Shown: positions 32,967-36,026 of the stretch, one piece after another
Layout of the letters: each line of letters begins with the position of its first letter
How positions within the stretch are numbered: position 1 is the first letter of the stretch
Source: an uncultured Flavonifractor sp.
Lineage (GTDB): Bacteria > Bacillota > Clostridia > Oscillospirales > Oscillospiraceae
DNA: 36,026 nucleotides
Assembly (NCBI GenBank): GCA_944385575.1
Contig: CALWXT010000014.1
Span: forward strand, 1 to 36,026
Direction: 5' to 3'
Notes under the pieces: model-generated
Database searches by the model: none
What the model saw: the letters and a program-made list of their open reading frames with translations, nothing else
Told to the model about the DNA's origin: nothing
Position numbers and translations under genes: made by a program

Positions 32967-33737
32967 ATGGCAGAGCATATAAAGGTAACAGCCGCTTATT
33001 TCAGCCCCACCGGCGGGACCCGGGCCTATGTGAAGGAGATCGCCGGGGCCATGTCGGCCGCTGTGGAGGAGCTGGATCTGACCCGCCCGGAGGTGCGGCG
33101 GCAGAAGCGGCAGTTCGGGCCGGATGAGGTGCTGGTGCTGGGTGTGCCGGTTTACTATGGCCGGGTACCCGAGGTGCCCGATCTGCTGGACGGCCTGGAA
33201 GGGAAGGACACTCCCGTGGTGCTGGCGGCGGTCTACGGCAACCGGGCCATTGATGACGCCCTGCTGGAGCTGTCTGACCTGTGCGCCGCCCGGGGCTTCC
33301 GCACGGCGGCGGCAGGGGAGTTTATCGCGCCTCATACCTTTTCGGCCAGGATCGGGGCAGGACGTCCCGACGCATCCGACAAGGAAAGCGCCCGGGAGCT
33401 GGGCCGCCGGGCCCTGGACAAGCTGGCCCAGCCGGACTGGCAGCCGGCTGAGCTGCCCGGAAAGCGGCCCTACCGGGAATTCCAGCGGGCGCCCTTCTAT
33501 CCGGAAGGGGAGGAGTCCTGCGTGAGCTGCGGCGCCTGTGTCCGCGCCTGCCCGGTGGAAGCCATTTTCGCCTCTAACCCCAAGCAGACCGACGCGGAGC
33601 GCTGTCTGCGCTGCCTGGCCTGTGTCAAGGCCTGCCCCACCGGCAGCCGGGCGGTGCGAGGGATGGCCTTTGAGGCCACCAGACAAAGGCTGGAGCAGCT
33701 TCTCCAGCAGCCCCGTCAGCCTGTGCTCTATCTCTGA
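32967..33737 (+). CDS. Flavodoxin-like / two-cluster ferredoxin fusion protein (EFR1-like)
   Basis: The 256-residue product joins a flavodoxin-type domain to a bacterial ferredoxin domain. The flavodoxin part starts AAYFSPTGGTRAYVKEIA with the FMN-phosphate loop SPTGGT, then VLGVPVYYGRVP and AAVYGNRAIDDAL. The ferredoxin domain (about 180-225) has CVSCGACVRACP and CLRCLACVKACP, enough for two [4Fe-4S] clusters. It is cytosolic and probably shuttles electrons in anaerobic metabolism. The ATG follows AAGGAGATGG. No promoter was recognised; it converges on the MATE gene with only 5 bases between the stops. Confidence 0.9.
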   Translation: MAEHIKVTAAYFSPTGGTRAYVKEIAGAMSAAVEELDLTRPEVRRQKRQFGPDEVLVLGVPVYYGRVPEVPDLLDGLEGKDTPVVLAAVYGNRAIDDALLELSDLCAARGFRTAAAGEFIAPHTFSARIGAGRPDASDKESARELGRRALDKLAQPDWQPAELPGKRPYREFQRAPFYPEGEESCVSCGACVRACPVEAIFASNPKQTDAERCLRCLACVKACPTGSRAVRGMAFEATRQRLEQLLQQPRQPVLYL

Positions 33738-33742
33738 GTGGT

Positions 33743-35131
33743 TCAGGCCGCCTGGAGCCTGTCCTGAGCGGGCATCCGCTTCATCTCCCGCCGGGTGAGC
33801 GGAAAGGCAACCGCCAGCGCCGCACTGTCGGCGATGGGCCCGGCGTACATGACGCCGTCAATCCCCCAGAACAGCGGGAAAATCAGGATCAGAGGGATGA
33901 GGAAGATCACCTGGCGGGTGAGGGAGATGAGAATGCCCTTTTTGGCCTTGCCGATGGAGGTAAAGAAGTTGGAGGTAATGGGCTGTACTGCGTTGACAAA
34001 GGTCATCAGCATAAAGATGCGGAAATAGCGCTCAGAGAACTGGAAATACAGCTCTGAGCCGGAGGCATCAAAAATGCCCGCGATCTGCCGGGGGAACAGC
34101 TGGAAGCACAGGAAGGCCGCGCAGCAGATAAGGGTAGCCACGATGATGGCTTTCCGGTAGGTTTCCCGCACACGGCTGTACTTGCCCGCGCCGTAGTTGT
34201 AGCTGAAAATGGGCTGGCAGCCCTGGGAGATGCCGATGGTGAAGCCCAGCACCAGAATGTTGACCTTGGAGATAACGCCCACGCAGGCCAGGGGAATGTC
34301 GGAGCCGTACTGAGACTGGGCGCCGTAATAGGTCAGGGTGTTGTTGAGCACCACCTGGACCAGCAGCATGGCGATCTGGTTGAAGAATGGCGCCATGCCC
34401 AGGGCGAAAATAGCCTTGAGCAGCCGGGGCTGGGGGTGCAGGTCGGCCTGGGTGAGGGGCAGGGTACGCAGCCTGGTACGCAGCAGGTAGGCCAGCACCA
34501 GCACCAGGGACAGGGCCTGTCCGATGACGGTGGCCAGTGCGCCGCCCGCCACCCCCATGTCCAGGGGAAAGATGAAGATGGGGTCCAGAATGGTGTTGAG
34601 GATTGCCCCCGACAGCGTGCAGAACATGGAGTAGGCCGGGCTGCCGTCGGCGCGGATCATGGTGCTGGCTCCCGTGGTAAAGGTGACCATAGGCAGGCCG
34701 AAGGCGATGATGCCGGTGTAGGTCATGGCGTAGGGGAACACATCGGGGGTGGCGGCGAAAAAGGTGAGCAGCGGCGCCCGGAGGAAATAGGCGGCCAGAC
34801 CCAGGAGCACTCCCATCCCCGCCAGTACGGTCAGCCCGGTGCCTGCCACCTGGCGGGCCGCGTCCTGCCGCCCGGCGCCCAGATTCAGGTTGAAGTTGGC
34901 CGCCGTGCCGATGCCCATGAGCAGGGCAATGGCGGTGGAGGCGGTAACGAAGGGAAAGGCCACCGTGGTGGCCGCGTTGCCCAGGTAGCCGACGCCCTGT
35001 CCAATAAAGATCTGATCCACAATGTTGTACAGGGAAGTCACCAGAAAGGCAATGACCGACGGGACGGCAAATTTGGGCAGCAGCCTGCCGATGGGTGCGG
35101 TGCCCAGAGGATTGGCATGTGTGGGTTCCAT
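33743..35131 (-). CDS. MATE family multidrug/cation antiporter
   Basis: The 462-residue product has about 12 hydrophobic segments. It contains PSVIAFLVTSLYNIVDQIFIG at the start (the first helix plus the family's N-Y-x-V-D-x-x-F-I-G motif) and the repeat of the pattern in the second half (GFTIGISQGCQPIFSYNYGAG). MATE proteins export cationic drugs in exchange for Na+ or H+. The ATG follows GAGGCGAG. Its promoter overlaps a perfect palindrome, so it is probably regulated by a dimeric repressor not obvious in the window. Confidence 0.93.
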   Translation of the reverse strand: MEPTHANPLGTAPIGRLLPKFAVPSVIAFLVTSLYNIVDQIFIGQGVGYLGNAATTVAFPFVTASTAIALLMGIGTAANFNLNLGAGRQDAARQVAGTGLTVLAGMGVLLGLAAYFLRAPLLTFFAATPDVFPYAMTYTGIIAFGLPMVTFTTGASTMIRADGSPAYSMFCTLSGAILNTILDPIFIFPLDMGVAGGALATVIGQALSLVLVLAYLLRTRLRTLPLTQADLHPQPRLLKAIFALGMAPFFNQIAMLLVQVVLNNTLTYYGAQSQYGSDIPLACVGVISKVNILVLGFTIGISQGCQPIFSYNYGAGKYSRVRETYRKAIIVATLICCAAFLCFQLFPRQIAGIFDASGSELYFQFSERYFRIFMLMTFVNAVQPITSNFFTSIGKAKKGILISLTRQVIFLIPLILIFPLFWGIDGVMYAGPIADSAALAVAFPLTRREMKRMPAQDRLQAA

Positions 35132-35165
35132 GTTGCTCGCCTCGCTTCAGAAGAATTACAAAACC

Positions 35166-35196
35166 ATTTTAATATAGGAATGTTGACATGTCAACA
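35166..35196 (-). promoter_or_regulatory. MATE promoter overlapping a perfect 16-bp palindrome (operator candidate)
   Basis: On the minus strand TTGACA (35194-35189), 17 bases, TAAAAT (35171-35166). The -35 box is inside TGTTGACATGTCAACA (35181-35196), perfectly symmetric. Such placement suits a dimeric repressor of the MarR or TetR kind. Confidence 0.85.
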
Positions 35197-35204
35197 AAGC
35201 GGAA

Positions 35205-35246
35205 ATAAAAGCAGCAGCCCCATTCGAAATACGAATGGGGCTGCTG
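35205..35246 (-). terminator. Intrinsic terminator behind the truncated minus-strand gene
   Basis: A 15-bp perfect stem, 35212-35226 with 35232-35246, has a 5-base loop. On the minus strand it is followed by CTTTTATTT and begins 10 bases after the TAA of the gene remnant. Confidence 0.82.
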
Positions 35247-35256
35247 TTTCTATTCC

Positions 35257-35349
35257 TTATATGGCTGGAAGTTCTTCTGCCGGACGCTGATCGGTAAGCG
35301 GGAAGGAAACCTGCACGGTGAACAGATCCGCCTCCATCTTGAGGGTACG
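35257..35349 (-). pseudogene. C-terminal remnant of a protein, probably a GHKL-type sensor kinase
   Basis: Minus-strand codons ending in TAA at 35257-35259 read TLKMEADLFTVQVSFPLTDQ and then about ten more residues. The F-T-V-Q-V-x-F-P-L pattern resembles the last beta strand of GHKL ATPase domains of AgrC/VirS-like sensor kinases. Codon third positions are GC-rich, and a proper terminator follows. Upstream of about 35349 the frame runs into the antisense of the holin gene, so the rest of the gene is gone. About 30 codons remain. Identification from so short a piece is tentative. Confidence 0.4.
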
Positions 35350-35361
35350 GTCATTTGCTAT

Positions 35362-35577
35362 ATGGTAGGCCTGATTGTCAAGGCCACACCCTACAACAAC
35401 GACAAGTATATCCCCATCGCTTGCGGCGTGGCTGGCGGCCTGCTTGGCATCGCCGGATTGTATCTGTGCCTGCCTGATTTCCCCGCCAGTGATCCCCTTA
35501 CCGCTGTCGCGGTCGGCATCGTTTCCGGCCTGGCTGCCACCGGCATCAATCAGGCCGCAAAGCAGCTCCGCCAGTAA
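35362..35577 (+). CDS. Phage holin-like protein, probably truncated at the 5' end
   Basis: The 71-residue product reads GLIVKATP..DKYIPI, then GVAGGLLGIAGLYLCLP and AVAVGIVSGLAATGINQAAKQ. This is the pattern of small clostridial phage holins with two or three membrane helices that release endolysin. Those normally have about 15-20 more residues including the start of the first helix. In-frame holin-like sequence (VICYMVGL) precedes the ATG at 35362, and no ribosome site is present. Together with the adjoining gene remnant, this suggests the 5' end was lost. A gene with a good ribosome site follows 11 bases later. Confidence 0.65.
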   Translation: MVGLIVKATPYNNDKYIPIACGVAGGLLGIAGLYLCLPDFPASDPLTAVAVGIVSGLAATGINQAAKQLRQ

Positions 35578-35588
35578 GGAGGCACAAA

Positions 35589-35951
35589 ATGGAAGTCTTG
35601 GCCAGTGTGCTTTCCTCCGTGCTCTCCAGCAGCGTGGTCCTCTTTTTCGTCCAGCGGTATTTCAGCCACAGGGATAAAAAAGAAGCTGAGGCCCTGGAGG
35701 AACGGGAGGATTTGATCGAACGGGTGAACACCGGGCTCGAAACCATTCGCCTGCTGTCCTATCACCGCATGAGCCAGGAGATCGAGAGGCTCCTTGACAA
35801 GGGCTTTGCCACACCGGCCGAGCGCAGGGTCCTGGACGAAATGTTTGCCAACTATAAAAAACACGGCTGGAACGGCGATATGGACGCACGGCTGAAGAAA
35901 GTATATGCCCTGCGGACTGACCGGCCGGATAAGGGAAGCACAGTAAAATAA
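35589..35951 (+). CDS. Phage lysis-module-like membrane/coiled-coil protein
   Basis: The 120-residue product starts at an ATG behind TAAGGAGG. An N-terminal hydrophobic helix (LASVLSSVLSSSVVLFFVQ) is followed by a charged helix (HRDKKEAEALEEREDLIERV, likely coiled coil). The C-terminal part has SYHRMSQEIERLLDKGFAT, then ERRVLDEMFANYKKHGWNGD. The L-x-x-x-Y-x-x-Y-x-x-x-G-x-N-G-like ending is common in small phage proteins encoded between holin and endolysin. No endolysin gene follows inside the window. Function unknown. Confidence 0.65.
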   Translation: MEVLASVLSSVLSSSVVLFFVQRYFSHRDKKEAEALEEREDLIERVNTGLETIRLLSYHRMSQEIERLLDKGFATPAERRVLDEMFANYKKHGWNGDMDARLKKVYALRTDRPDKGSTVK

Positions 35952-36026
35952 GTCTCTGTCCGAGATGAGTATTGGTGAGCAAAAATATACATTTTCACAG
36001 AAAATTATGCATAAACAGAATTGTAG
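35952..36026. other. AT-rich end of window, no gene seen
   Basis: The last 75 bases are clearly AT-richer than the rest and contain the 10-base palindrome TTATGCATAA (about 36006-36015). No start codon with a ribosome site leads into an open frame here. Confidence 0.4.

Noticed and set aside
33738-33742. Terminator between the ferredoxin-flavodoxin gene and the MATE gene
   Set aside because: The convergent stops are 5 bases apart and no stem with a T tract is visible nearby.
1-36026. CRISPR array, tRNA, rRNA, insertion sequence
   Set aside because: No regularly spaced repeats, cloverleaf sequences, rRNA motifs or transposase genes were seen on reading the window.

Overview
The window looks like chromosome of a GC-rich, spore-forming Gram-positive anaerobe of the class Clostridia, probably Oscillospiraceae (Flavonifractor/Lawsonibacter-like). 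The evidence is a PolC-type replicative polymerase, a SleC-type spore cortex-lytic enzyme, a Rex repressor, the MEP isoprenoid pathway, a short HisG with HisZ, an SLH-domain protein, a ferredoxin-flavodoxin fusion, clear AGGAGG-type ribosome sites and TTGACA-17-TATAAT-type promoters. The genus assignment is inference.

Left part (1-6.3 kb): the end of a GNAT acetyltransferase gene, then a leftward five-gene operon. It encodes a Ser/Thr-kinase-like protein followed by four paralogous membrane proteins, each with an N-terminal zinc ribbon and one membrane helix. Three carry an extracellular beta-helix-like domain and one carries an unrelated domain. A divergent XRE-type regulator faces the kinase. 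This is the least familiar system in the window.

Core part (6.3-23.6 kb): a rightward housekeeping operon pyrH-frr-uppS-cdsA-dxr-rseP-ispG-polC (UMP kinase, ribosome recycling, undecaprenyl and phospholipid synthesis, two MEP-pathway enzymes, site-2 protease, DNA polymerase III). After a terminator and a near-consensus promoter comes the histidine operon hisZ-G-D-B-H-A-F-orf73-I-E. It is tightly overlapped, lacks hisC and the histidinol-phosphatase gene, and holds an unrecognised 73-codon gene between hisF and hisI.

Right part (23.6-36 kb): a leftward spore-germination cluster in which SleC appears split into a pro-domain gene and a catalytic gene, followed by a second peptidoglycan-binding protein. 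Next come rex with an SLH-protein gene, a MarR-regulated heterodimeric ABC exporter, and a tiny cysteine-rich membrane protein. A second GNAT acetyltransferase, a flavodoxin-ferredoxin protein and a MATE exporter with a perfect palindromic operator candidate follow. The right edge holds a scar: the C-terminal tail of what looks like a GHKL sensor kinase abuts a 5'-truncated phage holin, followed by a phage lysis-module-like gene and AT-rich DNA. No tRNA, rRNA, insertion sequence or CRISPR array was seen, and no stretch over 300 bases lacks a gene.
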